NCBI RefSeq assembly: GCF_029168945.1
Contig: NC_083605.1
Span: 26,921,280-26,985,279 of the forward strand
DNA length: 64,000 bases
DNA from: Cannabis sativa
Lineage: Eukaryota; Streptophyta; Magnoliopsida; Rosales; Cannabaceae
Reading direction: 5' to 3'
The position numbers were made by a program, and so were the translations under genes. Position 1 is the first letter of the stretch; the number at the start of each line of letters is the position of its first letter. Below, piece after piece: positions 1 through 11,540 of the stretch. The notes under the pieces are model-generated. The model was given only the letters and a program-made list of their open reading frames with translations, had not been told where the DNA came from and ran no database searches.

Positions 1-1203
1 AACTCCCACATCACCTTTCACTATTTTTGTTCTTTCACAACACTGTAACTAGTGATATAATCTTAATTCTGTAACACTCTCTCTTTTTTGTTCAAATTCT
101 GTACTAATTGTTCCTCATATGACAAGTCTGTTTGAAATTCAATATTCTCGCAACTCTGTGTATGGATTGCTTCTACCTTGTAGTTCTGAAACATCGAAGT
201 ATATATTATCAGATAAAACAAGGGGTATGGTTAGCTAATAAGCTACCCGATTTACCCTTTCTGGAAACTCACACGGACCGATTAATTTAGGACTTACTTT
301 CCTTTTGTTCCAACTTCCAAATTTTCTTTTCGTTGGAACCACCTGAAGAAAGATAGGATTCCCAACTTGAAATTTAATATCTCTATTCATCTATTGCATA
401 AGCAATACACAAACTTGAATCTTTAAACTGCATCAGTATCACTTTAACAGTACTCTAATAAGTGTCATTACATGAAAACTCATTTAGAATCTTCCACTCA
501 GTATCCTTATTGGACTGATACAACAATCTGGTTTATATCATAAAATTTCCTTTAAACAAAACCAAAAGTCCTTTGTCAAGCCGGTACCAAACCTCTTCTC
601 GTGCTTCTAAAGTTCGGAGTTACTCCACTGAGCCATTTTATTTATTTCTAACAAATTAAACTACAATGTAATATCAACAAGTTCTCCAATCGCGATCTCA
701 ATTCCTATTCTGGTTACATCCCCAACAACTGACGGTAAGATCTTTTTGCTTTACAAACTTGTCCTAGACCTCTTTGATTTACAACACCTACTACCAATTT
801 ACTTCCCAAAGCGGTAAAGAAACATATTGTTATAATCTTCAATTAACTCTAACTATCGTTTTTGCCTCCTAATTAAATCTTTCTAAAAGAAGAAGTGTTT
901 GAGACTTTTGTGATCCGTGTAGACTTCATATTTTCACCATACAGATAATATGCCCAACTTTCAGTACAAATCAATTACGGCCAATTAAATATAATGACTG
1001 AAATACCACTGCTCATATTCCTTCAATGGTCTAGGTAGTTAGGCAACAATTCTCCTAAGTTGTGTAAGAATACAATCTAATCCTTGTTCAGAAGTGTCAC
1101 ATCAAATCGTAATTTCTCCTTACTGACTGGTAATGTTAACATTGGTGCAATGGTTAACCTCTATTTCAATTCTTCTGACTGAATTCCACCAAAGGCATAA
1201 ACT
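1..1203 (-). pseudogene. Ty3/gypsy pol relic (RNase H into integrase), element J
   Basis: Decayed downstream half of a Ty3/gypsy pol on the minus strand. Reading down from about 924 the frame gives VYTDHKSLKHF, the RNase H signature of plant gypsy elements, followed by a degenerate stretch resembling the RQRRWLELIEDY block. About 100 bp further on (near 760-800) is a decayed counterpart of the HPGKANVVADALSRK segment that ends RNase H. Stops and frameshifts are frequent and no usable frame remains. The integrase part (1-750) is too decayed for me to place motifs. The upstream reverse transcriptase part resumes at 23307 because element A is inserted between them. The 3' end of J lies left of the window. 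Confidence 0.75.
1198..1203. repeat. target-site duplication of element A, left copy
   Basis: TAAAAC directly precedes the LTR. The right copy at 23307-23311 is TAAAC. They differ by one A in a short A run. The gypsy reading continues across the two flanks, supporting a real insertion. Confidence 0.8.
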
Positions 1204-3096
1204 GTTGGAATTTTACCAGGATCTTAGATCTACTCACAAGTATGTTGTTTAACACCCTAAATATGAACTTTCTAAAACGATAAATAAACACATATAAAGT
1301 TAAGAAAACCTTACATTGATTGCAGCGGAATAATGTCTCCTTCCACTCAGATCTCTAACCCTTGTATCCTTTCTGTCGCAGAGTATTATCAAGATCTGAG
1401 CCCGAATGTCCTTCTCTTTGTATGTGATCCTTCACAGTCTTCCAATCTATGATTGAGGTACCACTTGCTATGTGTGGGCACTACTCTATCACTAAGGGTT
1501 TCAAAATTATGAAGAGGAAAAGAGAGAGGGTAGGTTCGGCTATAGAAGAGAGAGGGAAGACTCAGTTTTCTGAAAAAGTAATTTTCTGATAGAAAGCTTG
1601 TTGAAAACTTATGAAAACTTGTTATTTGACTGAGCCATCACTTTCTATTAATAGACAACTACTAGGTTTAGGTTAGTAATTATTTGGCATTAAAATAATG
1701 AAAATATCAATTTGAAAAACCATCCCAAGTGGCCGGCCATATGTGTTAATGGGCCTTACTTGGATTTTGCAGTTTTTACAAATTTTATTTCTATTTTCTC
1801 AAAAACGCCAATTTTCAAATTCTAACCTTTTAAATGCCAAAACTAATTATTTAATAACTAATTAAGATTATTAAATAATATTTTCATTTCATTTAATTAT
1901 TAATTAGACATATAAAGTCTATTAATAAATAAATAAACCTAGAATCTCTTTTCTTTACAATTTCACCGCTGCTTAGTGAAAATTCACAAATCAGACATAG
2001 TCTAACTTTAGAATTATAATTGATTAATCACAAATAAATTATTAAGTCTTACAAGCAGTATAGTGTCAACTAGAATGGGGACCATGGATCTATATGCTGA
2101 GCTTCCAATAAGTGAACCGAATTTACTAAGTAAATCCCTACTTATTAATTCTTCGTTGAATCCACTCTTAGAACTTAGAATTGCACTCTCAGACTTATAT
2201 AGAGCATATTATATGTTCCACGATATAGATATGCTATCTTATTTAACCGTTGTTATAATCTTATTGTGATAAAAGATCATCTATATAGATGATTTACATC
2301 GAGATGGGATAATTTTACCTTTCTCACCCCTCAACGTATTTTGCCCCTTAAAACACTTAGCTACCTGTAAATGATGTTTAGTGATCTAAGAATTAGTCAC
2401 TTAAACAAGAGCTCATCCATTTACTTATATTTAGCTAAGCTCAAAGGGAATCATCACTTGACTTCTATACACTAGTAGAAGCTATAGATTCCATATTTAT
2501 GTTCAGCACTCCCACTCAATCATACTATCATGTTCCCAAAATATACGTATCACCCTGACCCAAAAGTAGGCTTAACTAATAAATCAAAGAACATGAATAG
2601 TACTCCTGAGTTGAGCCTAAGCATATCAGGATTTAGATTCTTTTAATCTTAAGATCAACTACTGATATTGACTTGGAAAGATATAACGGTAAGTTTATAA
2701 TACCTTAACTAAGTTGCAATATCGGTCCAGTCCAATGTATACTCCATACATTCGAAACTAGTATACTTTACCAATGTCCTGGAAAGAACATAACACTTAC
2801 TCCAAGTGTAAGTACACATCATCGCTGATTATCACATCAGTGTAAATCCAAAACACTAATGAAACACGGACTTAGTCTTTTGATTCATATGATCACAATC
2901 ACATTCCACTGTGTTGACGATACTGTAATTGTGAATAAACATATGATCTGGACTTAACTGATTTTGTGTATAAATGTAATAAACATATTAAACCATTAGC
3001 ATGTAAAATTCATGCAAACATAAATCACTTCAAATTTCTTATATTGATAACTAATCAGATTGTAAAAGGGTTTTATTTAGGGCACATAACCCAACA
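1204..3096 (-). repeat. 3' LTR of element A
   Basis: An 1893-bp LTR, reading TGTTGG on the plus strand at its left end and CCCAACA at its right end. It pairs with 21409-23306; the two differ by scattered substitutions. The promoter TATA position is TATTAATAG (rc of 1645-1653), where the 5' LTR has TATAAATAG. The adjacent polypurine tract marks this as the 3' LTR. Confidence 0.92.
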
Positions 3097-3111
3097 AACT
3101 CCCACTTGCAC
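3097..3111 (-). other. polypurine tract of element A
   Basis: The minus strand reads GTGCAAGTGGGAGTT directly against the 3' LTR. The same 15-mer is found in B, E, F, G and I. It primes plus-strand DNA synthesis. Confidence 0.85.
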
Positions 3112-4813
3112 TAACATAAAACAAACTGTGCAAATAAATCAATCTGTTGTCTTGATCTTCAGATCAAGTGTAGTATATTTGAATCCACCCAAATTTCTGG
3201 AAATTAGTTCATAAATACATTTATGAAACATCCTTTGCTATATGCATTACTCATCAAGTGATACTAAAATCCTTACTGTTTAAAGTACATCTGAATAAAC
3301 AGAAGACATATCTCTCATATTTTAAAATATGGAATTGAGATAATACAGCGTAGACTTTTCTTCAGTAATATAACTTTCTGGTAATTTCAAATTTACAAAG
3401 TTATAAATCTTCTCTGGTAGAGCTTGAATTATTATAGAATAATTCCTCCACCCCCAAAGTAACCACCATCTCAAAATTCGAATGAGTTGGGGTAGATACA
3501 AGGATAACTTATATACAGTTCCTTAATATCTAACATATAGATCACTTTCATAAATATTTCTTGAATATCTTCTAATGTTCCTTATTTGATTACATCTCAG
3601 ATAGCTCCCACTCAATAGCAGATGTCTGGTTAAGTAATTCTTTTAACCTCTTATTGTTTGGAGAGTTATCTAGTTGTGACTTATTGTCTTAGTCCGAAAC
3701 TTTAAGTTTCTTTTAAGACTAAATCATCAACATAGCAGACTAGTATTTGAAGTGAAAAATACTTGCCAGAGATTAAGTAATCAAAATTAAGATACCATAA
3801 AATGTTATGAGGATTAAGAATTCTTGGCTTAAGTCATTCGAATAGACTGAACTAGAATTCTTTTATCTTATTCTCATAATTCTGATAAGTTATATCTATC
3901 CACATGAATGGTTAGATTTGCTTTTCAGTAGTGTTCTTAAGTTCCTATCACAAGTGTCAACCTAACAAAGATGGGTAAAGAATTTTAAAATTCTCCCACT
4001 CAATTAAGGTAGTGTGAAACATTATCAAAGAACTTTTATTGGTATCATTATTTACTACAACAGTAAAACTAAATTGGAACATACAATAAAGATCAAGGAT
4101 TTATACTGATAATAGCTAATTCATTATATTACTTCCATGTTTTAAGAGAATGTGTGTTACATAGGGTATTGTGGATAAATCCACCCCTAAGTATATAGAG
4201 ATTATGATCCACCCCTAAAGGTTATAAAGATCATAATTCTCTAAGTGTTATAGAGATTATGTGGAGTTGAATACAATCCAGAGTTCATTAGATATAAAAG
4301 ATCGTTGAACTGCATAGTTTTCTTAACTTTTCTCCACCCCTATCTGATCAAAAGATCCTTTTATTAAACAAATTCTTAATAATTGTATTAGAATTAACAA
4401 TTATTAATAAACATAGAAATAATTTCTAGTGTTTATTTAATATAACTCTATGAAGAGTTGTAAATATTAAAGAATTTGTATCAATAATAAAAACACTTAC
4501 ACATACAAACATATAAATATAATGTGGTAATTATTGTTTAAGATAAAGTAAATGAAGCTCAATCTCATAAATTGCAATTTGTTTGAATAGTAAATAAAAT
4601 AAACTTTATTAATAATAAAAAAAATATTGCAACAATATGAGAAAAACGATAAAAATCCCTAACTAAAATTCGAAATCCAAATAGTCTTTAAACTAAAACA
4701 ATTAATTCAAAAATAGATAAATGAGCTTCATCTTCATCTTGGACGATCTTCACCCTTTGTCCAGCTTTCCGATCCAACTCACTAAGATAGCATCTGAGTT
4801 CAAGTAGCTTGGC
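3112..4813 (-). pseudogene. shrunken pol relic of element A
   Basis: No open frame. Short colinear matches to the pol of element I survive on the minus strand. The integrase segment around the GATAGGGGTGGAGAA block is seen near 4310-4360. A reverse transcriptase/RNase H segment corresponding to the AGACCTGACATCTGTTATG area of I is seen near 3590-3645. The distance between landmarks is shorter than in I, so large parts of pol are deleted as well as mutated. The same relic is present in G (47408-49295), so the decay predates at least one of the two insertions. The exact deletions would need an alignment with I. Confidence 0.7.
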
Positions 4814-4912
4814 CTACAAGAAGAAGAAACAAATAAACAAAGTTAGTCCAGAATCAATAATCCAATTGGATAATAATTCACTAAAACTCTTAAAGTTTAT
4901 AGAAGGAAATAC
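4814..4912 (-). other. candidate gag/protease-boundary intron, element A
   Basis: On the minus strand the donor is CAAG|GTATTT (intron starts at 4912). The acceptor is TTCTTCTTCTTGTAG|GCC (intron ends at 4814) after a long pyrimidine tract, with a branch-like ACTAAC at 4847-4842. The length is 99 nt. It lies just after the Gag zinc knuckle, and its interior still shows a W-I-I-D-S-G remnant of the protease active site in another frame. Splicing would give four codons and then TGA. The counterpart in element I is 98 nt (59709-59806) and ends at the homologous TGA. Prediction only, with no RNA evidence. Confidence 0.55.
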
Positions 4913-7618
4913 CTTGTTTCTTTGCAAGAAGTTTAGGACATTGGGGTTTCCAATGACCTTTCTCATTACAGTAGAAACACTTTCCTTTGAGTGCATCACC
5001 AGAAGCAGCAACCTTTTTGTTTTTCATGGCTTTGGCACGCTTCTTGGTGTTTCTCCACTTCTTTGATTTGAGTTTAGAAGCAGAGGCAACATTTGCCTCA
5101 AGTTTGACCGTCCCATTACCATTGCCAGAATTAGGAGGCTTACTCTTTTTCTTGGGTCCTCCAATCAAATTTTCATATGTCTGAAGGTCATTGACTAACT
5201 CATGAAAGTCTATGTCCTTTTTATTCATGACATAATTTGATGTATAGGGCAGAAATGCTGGAATCAGACTATTCAAGATAAGGCTTACTTGAGTAGTGTG
5301 ATCCATTTCAGCACCATGATCCTGGGCTTCTTGGATAACTTGCCATGAGGAGAACATGATCACACACGTTTTGATGGGGTGCCATCCGTGCATTGGTGTA
5401 TTTCTTAGTCGCGTCAAAGCGAGACTGAAGAGATGCCCTACCGAATAGCTCAGTTAACTTCGTCATAGCTTCAGCAGCCTTTTCGGTTTTAGAAAACTGA
5501 GTTTTAAGGGTGTCAACCATGCTGGAAAGCATGAAGTATAGAGCTTTTGTTGGAATTTATTTTACCAGGATCTTAGATCTACTCACAAGTATGTTTATTA
5601 ACACCCTAAATATGAACTTTCTAAAACGATGAAATAAACACATATAAAGTTTAAGAAACCTTACATTGGGTGCCGCGGAATAATATGACTCCTTCCGTTC
5701 AGATATCTAGCCCTTGATTCCTTTCTGTAGCAGAGCATTATCAATATCTGAACCTGGATCTCTTTCTCTGAATCTTTGATGCTGAAACTCCTTCTTGCTG
5801 AAAGTCTTTCTTCACGATCTTCCTCACTATGATTGAGGTATCACTTGCTGTGTGTGGGCACTACTCATACACTAAGGATTTCGAAATTTAAGGAAGAAGA
5901 AAGAGAGAGTGGGTTCGGCCAAAGATAGGGAGAGAGAAGGCTCAGGTTTTTCTGATTCAGAAAGTGTCAGAAGAAAAGTGTAATTTTCCTGAAGCCTTCA
6001 CTAGGGTTAGGTTTGAATTATTTGGCATTAAAATAATGAAAATATCAGAGGTAAATTCCTATAAAAGCGGCCGGTCCTACATAGTGGATTTGGGCCTCAC
6101 TTTTTGCAATTTTGCAGTTTTATCTTTTCTGCATCTGATTTTCTAAAAAATGCCAATTTTCTAATTCAACCATTTAAATGCCAATTCTAACTATTTAATA
6201 ACTATAAATAATAATTAAATAATATTGTCATTTATCATATTTATTAATTGAACCATACAAAGTATCATAATTAACAAATATGCCCCTATAAACTCTTTCT
6301 GTACAATTTCGTCCTTACTTAGTGAAAATAGACATAGTCTAATTTGAGAATTATAATTGATTAATCAAAACCAATTATATGAGTCTTACAAGCAATATTA
6401 TCTCAACTAGTGCGGGGACCATGGGTCTATATAACCGAGCTTCCAATAAGTAGATCAAGAATTTAGCACTAAAATTCACTAACTTATTAATTCTTCGTTG
6501 AATCCACGCATAGAACTTAGAATTGCACTCTCAGTATATAGAATGCTCTATATGTTCCACCATATAGACGCATCATTAGTTATCCATTGTTATAATCTTA
6601 ATGTGATCACTGATCCTCTATATGAATGATCTGCACTGTAAAGGGATTAAATTACCCTTACACCCTACAATGTATTTATTCCTTAAAACACTTGACCCCG
6701 TATAAATGATATTTCAGCTTATGTGAAATGAGTACTCCACCATTTATGTTCGTTTGGTCAAGCTCGAAGGAGATCATCCTGTGCTTACTATTCGCCAGAT
6801 AGAAGCTATAGATTCCATGTTTATGATAGCACTCCCACTCAATTGCACTACCGTGTTCCCAAAATGTACGTTTCACCCTGACCTAAAAGTAGGCTTAACT
6901 AACAAATCAAAGAACACGAATAGCCTTTCAAGATTGAGCCTAATCATATCAGGATTAAGATCATTTGATCTAGGATCAACTAGGCGATATTGACTTGAAT
7001 AGATATTACGGTAAGTTTAATAAATCTAAGTCAAAGTTCAATATCGGTCCCTTCCGATGCATACTCCATGCATCCAACCTGTGCTTTACTTTAACCAATG
7101 CTCTGGAAAGAACATAGCACTTCTCCAAATGCAAGTAAACTCTGTTGTAGATTATCATATCAGTAAAACCCTATGTCTGATAAATCTAGGAAACTTTATT
7201 CACATAGTCATGTTTACTTTCGAATGTGTTGATGACACAATAAACAGGATCAAGTATGTGAAAAGGGTTTCAGATGAATTTATACATCATGTACATATAA
7301 TCATGAAATAAATCATGTGAACCATGCAACATTAAATGTTATTTCTGATCTATATGAATAAGTAAATCTGATTATATTGAAATGAGTTTTATTTAGGGCA
7401 TAAAACCCAACAACTTTGTCGTTAGCCTTCTGCCAACGCTCATACTTTTCTTTCACAGCTTTGGATGCATTGTCCCCCAGCACTTCAGGAGACGGCTCAG
7501 TTAACACAAACAAGGCACTTTCTCCTATGAGAGCAATATTAATGTTCTCATTCCATTTTGGAAAGTTAGATCCATTTAGCTTATTTTCGGTCAAGAGTGA
7601 TAACATGGAATTCATCAT
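4890..7618 (-). pseudogene. gag: gag of element A, split by solo LTR C
   Basis: Capsid/nucleocapsid gene of a copia element, about 285 codons once the inserted LTR is ignored. The start is an ATG pair at 7618-7613, followed by an N-terminal part typical of plant copia Gag (UBN2-like). The frame runs to about 7418, is interrupted by LTR C (5548-7412), and continues from 5547. A one-base frameshift near 5335-5345 moves the reading into another frame, open down to the stop at 4890-4892. The C-terminal part is lysine-rich and has a complete CCHC zinc knuckle, CFYCNEKGHWKPQC (C-x2-C-x4-H-x4-C). Gag packages element RNA in virus-like particles. Only these two lesions are visible, so decay is recent compared with the neighbouring pol relic. 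Confidence 0.88.
5548..7412 (-). mobile_element. solo LTR C inserted in gag of element A
   Basis: A single 1865-bp LTR (TGTTGG to CCCAACA in plus-strand reading) with no internal region. Flanking 5-mers are GCTTT (5543-5547) and ACTTT (7413-7417), a duplication with one later mismatch. The gag reading frame continues correctly across the two flanks, which confirms the insertion point. Solo LTRs arise by recombination between the LTRs of a full element. It is closer to the LTRs of B and E than to those of its host A. Its promoter TATA motif is missing through a short deletion at about 5999-6004. Confidence 0.92.
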
Positions 7619-8165
7619 TGTTATACAGGATACTACAAAATAATAAATAGAAATCAATAATGGTTTAACACAAAATCCAATTTAGAAATTATAAGCACAT
7701 AGCATGTAGGAATGATAAGAGAAAATACTAAAAAAAATACAATCCTAAATAATTTCCAAGGCTTTTAACAAACTGATATCAGTGTCCCGTTTAGGAGAGA
7801 GTCAAAGCTACCATCCATTGAATAGAGTTGTCAGCTCATCTAAAATGTTAAACATTCTAGCAACCTTTTATTCGATCAAGATTGGAATCCAGCGTTGTCC
7901 CGTTTAGGCGAGAGTCAAGACTATTCTATCTTATGAGCTTCTACCATTGTTTCATATTTTGTAAGTCAAATATAGTCGCCACCATTAGGGTGATCCATAC
8001 CATATAAAACACTTACAAAGCTACTTATCTTTCGAGATTAAACGGTGCGAACTTGCTAATGAACGTTCCTCCATTAGGGAGGATTACTCACTAAAACAAA
8101 CGCTATGTAAAACCAGCAATGGAGATCGAATATCTTAATAATAATAAAGCTCATTCTTTAAAATG
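7619..8165 (-). promoter_or_regulatory. leader cassette of element A (hairpins and paired GACTCTCG motif)
   Basis: The untranslated block just upstream of gag. It contains two copies of a CTCGCCTAAACGGGAC-type motif on the minus strand (near 7782-7800 and 7898-7915, the first slightly changed) and CTAAT-loop hairpins (near 7983-7995 and 8065-8085). The same block occurs in B, D, E and three times in I. Its position between primer site and gag is where LTR elements carry RNA packaging and dimerisation signals. That function is inferred. Confidence 0.6.
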
Positions 8166-9673
8166 TATTTTCTTTATTATTTATAATAAAATATATTCAT
8201 TAAATATCGAATTTAGAATTAAAACTCTAAATTAGAATTTGATTTAATATTTATAAAATTATACTTAGATGGTGATTGAAATAAATTGAATTATTTCCAT
8301 CTTAGTAATAATTTTGATATATAAATATTAAGAAAATTATTTAAGTTGTATTAATTTAAATTAATTTGCAACTTAAAATAAATTTTCATGAGAATATATT
8401 TATTGTATTTTGAAAAAGAAAGTATAAAACTATACTATTTTTCGAAAATACTTAAATAATAAATACTTAGAAAAATACTTCAAGCCAAAAATATCACCTA
8501 TCTAGATTTTCTTTTGACTAATTAATTCAATTTCTAATAATATACTTTAATTCATTCATTTTAAATTAATCAATAAATGAAAAAATCATTGAATTAAGTT
8601 GTTCCAAGAATTAATTAAAATAAATAATTAATTTACAACTTAATCTATTTTTCAAGATAAATTCAAAATCATCTTGCATTATGAAATTCAATTTCGAAAT
8701 TGATTAAAAGTAAACAAAAAATATTTTGAAAATTATTTAAATTTAAGTTGAAAAATTAAATTTCAACTAAAATAATTTTCTATTTAATTAAGTGTCATGA
8801 AAAAGAAATATTTAAGTATCATGATGAAAATCAACTTAGATATTTAATTTTCAATTTAATTAAATGTATTAAATTCAAGAAATAAATAATTAAGTATAGA
8901 GAAGGCTTAATTATTAATCTCTACTTTAATATTAGGAGAAAAATATACTTAAATTAAATTGTACCAAAATTAATTATTTAAATAATTAATTTCACAATGT
9001 ATAATATTTTCCTATTTAGTATTAGAAGTAATAAGTAGTCTAGAAATAACTATCTAGAAAATATCTTATTTCACTAAGTATCTTTTCTACAAAATTTGAA
9101 AAAATATCTAATTTAAGTTGCTATAGAAAAAATCTAGAACTTAAATATTTTCAAATTTAAATTTAATTAAATATCAAAAATTAAGTTGTAACCACTTAAT
9201 TTGAAAAGTATTCCATTTTAAGTTTGAAACTAACTTAAAAAATATCTTAAGAATCTTTAATAACTAATGCGTAGAATTCCTCAACTTAATTTTAAATTTA
9301 AATAAAATATTCAAATTTAAGTTAGATATGAAAAATCAGTTAAAATAACTAATTTATAACTTAAATAGGAATATTTAATTAAATAAGCTCCAGAAAGAAT
9401 CTAGTTAGTTAAAATTCTTTATTTAATTATATACAAGAAAAATACAAATAGTTTGTCTAGAAATAATGTCTAAAACTAAAGTGTTTTTCTTAAAATTAAC
9501 TTTAAAATATTAAAATGAAAATAAATTTCATATATTTTAAAAGTTAATTATGTTGCTAATCAATTTTATTAGGTTAAACTAATTTAATTAACCAAGCACA
9601 GTTATTCAAATCAGGCAAATGGGCCTTCACAATTGGGGTAGTTCATGTGAGGGGGCGCTGGGTTCAGTATGTC
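8166..9673 (-). other. AT-rich leader of element A, gag-proximal part
   Basis: Very AT-rich, without open frames, made of many short AATTAA/TTTAAGTTG-like words. It aligns with the leaders of B (14711-16430) and E (36300-37975). At its left-hand transcript end (about 9600-9678) is a GC-richer conserved patch around GTACGACATACTGAACCC, in which element B is inserted. Confidence 0.75.
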
Positions 9674-9678
9674 GTACC
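9674..9678. repeat. target-site duplication of element B, left copy
   Basis: GTACC, identical to 19795-19799. Removing B restores the leader sequence GTCGTACCCAC seen uninterrupted in B, D, E and I. Confidence 0.95.
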
Positions 9679-11525
9679 TGTTGGAAATTATTTTACCAGG
9701 ATCTTAGATCTACTCACAAGTATGTTGTTTAACACCCTAAATATGAACTTTCTAAAATGATGAAATAAACACATATAAAGTTTAGGAAACCTTACATTGG
9801 GTGCAGTGGAATTACATGTCTCCTTCCGTTCAGATATCTAGCCCTTGATTCCTTTCTGTAGCAGAGCATTATCAATATCCGAACCTGGATCTCTTTCTCT
9901 GATTCTTTAGTGCTGAAACTCCTTCTTGCTGAAAGTCTTTCTTCACGATCTTCCTCACTATGGTTGAGGTATCACCTGCTGTGTGTGGGCACTACTCTCA
10001 CACTAAGAATTTCGAAATTGAAGAGGGAAGAGAGAGAAGAAGTGGCGGCTAAAGATCGGGAGAGAGAAAGGCTCAGGTTTTTCTCTGAAGGAAAAAGTAG
10101 AAAATTTAAGTGTAATTTTCCTGAAGCCTTCACTATCTATTAATAGCATTCCACTAGGGTTAGGTTTGAATTATTTGGCATTTAAAATAATGAAAATATC
10201 AGAGGGAAAGCCCTACAAAAGTGGCCGGCCATACAAAGTGGATTTGCACCACACTTTTTGCAATTTTGCAGTTTTATCTTTTCTGCATCTAATTTTCTCA
10301 AAAATGCTAATTTTCAAATTCAACAATTTAAATGCCAATTCTAACTATTTAATGACTATAAATAATTATTAAATAATATTGTCATTTATCATATTTATTA
10401 ATTGAACCATAAAAAGTATCATAATTAACAAATATGCCCCTAAAACTCTTTCTTTACAATTTCGCCCTTACTTAGTGAAAAATTCACAAATAGACATAGT
10501 CTAATTTGAGAATTATAATTGATTAATCAAAACCAATTATATGAGTCTTACAAGCAATATTATCTCAACTAGTGCGGGGACCATGGGTCTATATAACCGA
10601 GCTTCCAATAAGTAGATCAAGAATTTATTACTAAAATTCACTCACTTATTAATTCTTCGTTGAATCCACGCATAGAACTTAGAATTGCACTCTCAGTATA
10701 TAGAATGCTCTATATGTTCCACCATATAGACACATCATTAGTTATCCATTGTTATAATCCTAATTTGATCAATGATCCTCTATATGAATGATCTACACTG
10801 TAAAGGGATTAGATTATCGTTACACCCTACAATGTATTTAATCCTTAAAACACTTAACCCCGTATAAATGATATTTTAGTTTATGTGAAATGAGATCTCC
10901 ACCATTTATTTTCTTTTGGTCAAGCTCGAAGGAGATCATCCTTTACTTACTATTCGCCAGATAGAAGCTATAGATTCCATGTTTATGTTAACGCTCCCAC
11001 TCAATTGCACTACCGTGTTCCCAAAATGTACGTATCACCCTGACCCAAAAGTAGGCTTAACTAACAAATCAAAGAACATGAATAGCCTCTTGAGAATGGG
11101 CCTAATCATAACAGGATTAAGATCATTTGATCTAGGATCAACTAGGCGATATTGACTTGAATAGATATTACGGTAAGTTTAATAAATCTAAGTCAAAGTT
11201 CAATATCGGTCCCTTCCGATGCATACTCCATGCATCCAACCTGAGCTTTACTTTAACCAATGCTCTGGAAAGAACATAGCATTTCTCCAAATGCAAGTAA
11301 ACTCTTGTTGTAGATTATCATATCAGTAAAACCCTATGTCTGATAAATCTAGGAAACTTTATTCACATAGTCATGTTTACTTTCACATGAATTTATACAT
11401 TATGTACATATAATCATGAAATAAATCATGTGAACCATGCAACATTAAATGTTATTTCTGATCTATATTAATAAGTAAATCTGATTATATTGAAATGAGT
11501 TTTATTTAGGGCATAAAACCTAACA
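9679..11525 (-). repeat. 3' LTR of element B
   Basis: A 1847-bp LTR with TGTTGG and CCTAACA ends in plus-strand reading (the second carries one substitution). It is next to the polypurine tract. The TATA position reads TATTAATAG, where the 5' LTR has TATAAATAG. Confidence 0.93.
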
Positions 11526-11540
11526 AACTCCCACTTGCAC
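11526..11540 (-). other. polypurine tract of element B
   Basis: GTGCAAGTGGGAGTT on the minus strand, abutting the 3' LTR. Confidence 0.85.

Noticed and set aside
5548..5640. CCCTAAA words near LTR ends as telomere-like repeats.
   Set aside because: Single heptamers inside conserved LTR sequence, never in tandem.
8166..9673. Possible matrix attachment region or replication origin because of extreme AT content.
   Set aside because: The same AT-rich sequence is the standard leader of every family member; no separate evidence.
10916..11155. A 79-codon frame antisense to the LTR, recurring in B, C, I and in part in D.
   Set aside because: It starts with TTG, not ATG, and is simply the antisense of a conserved U3 region. 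Sequence similarity between LTR copies explains the recurrence. No domain is recognisable and the frame is broken in the 5' LTR of B and in D.
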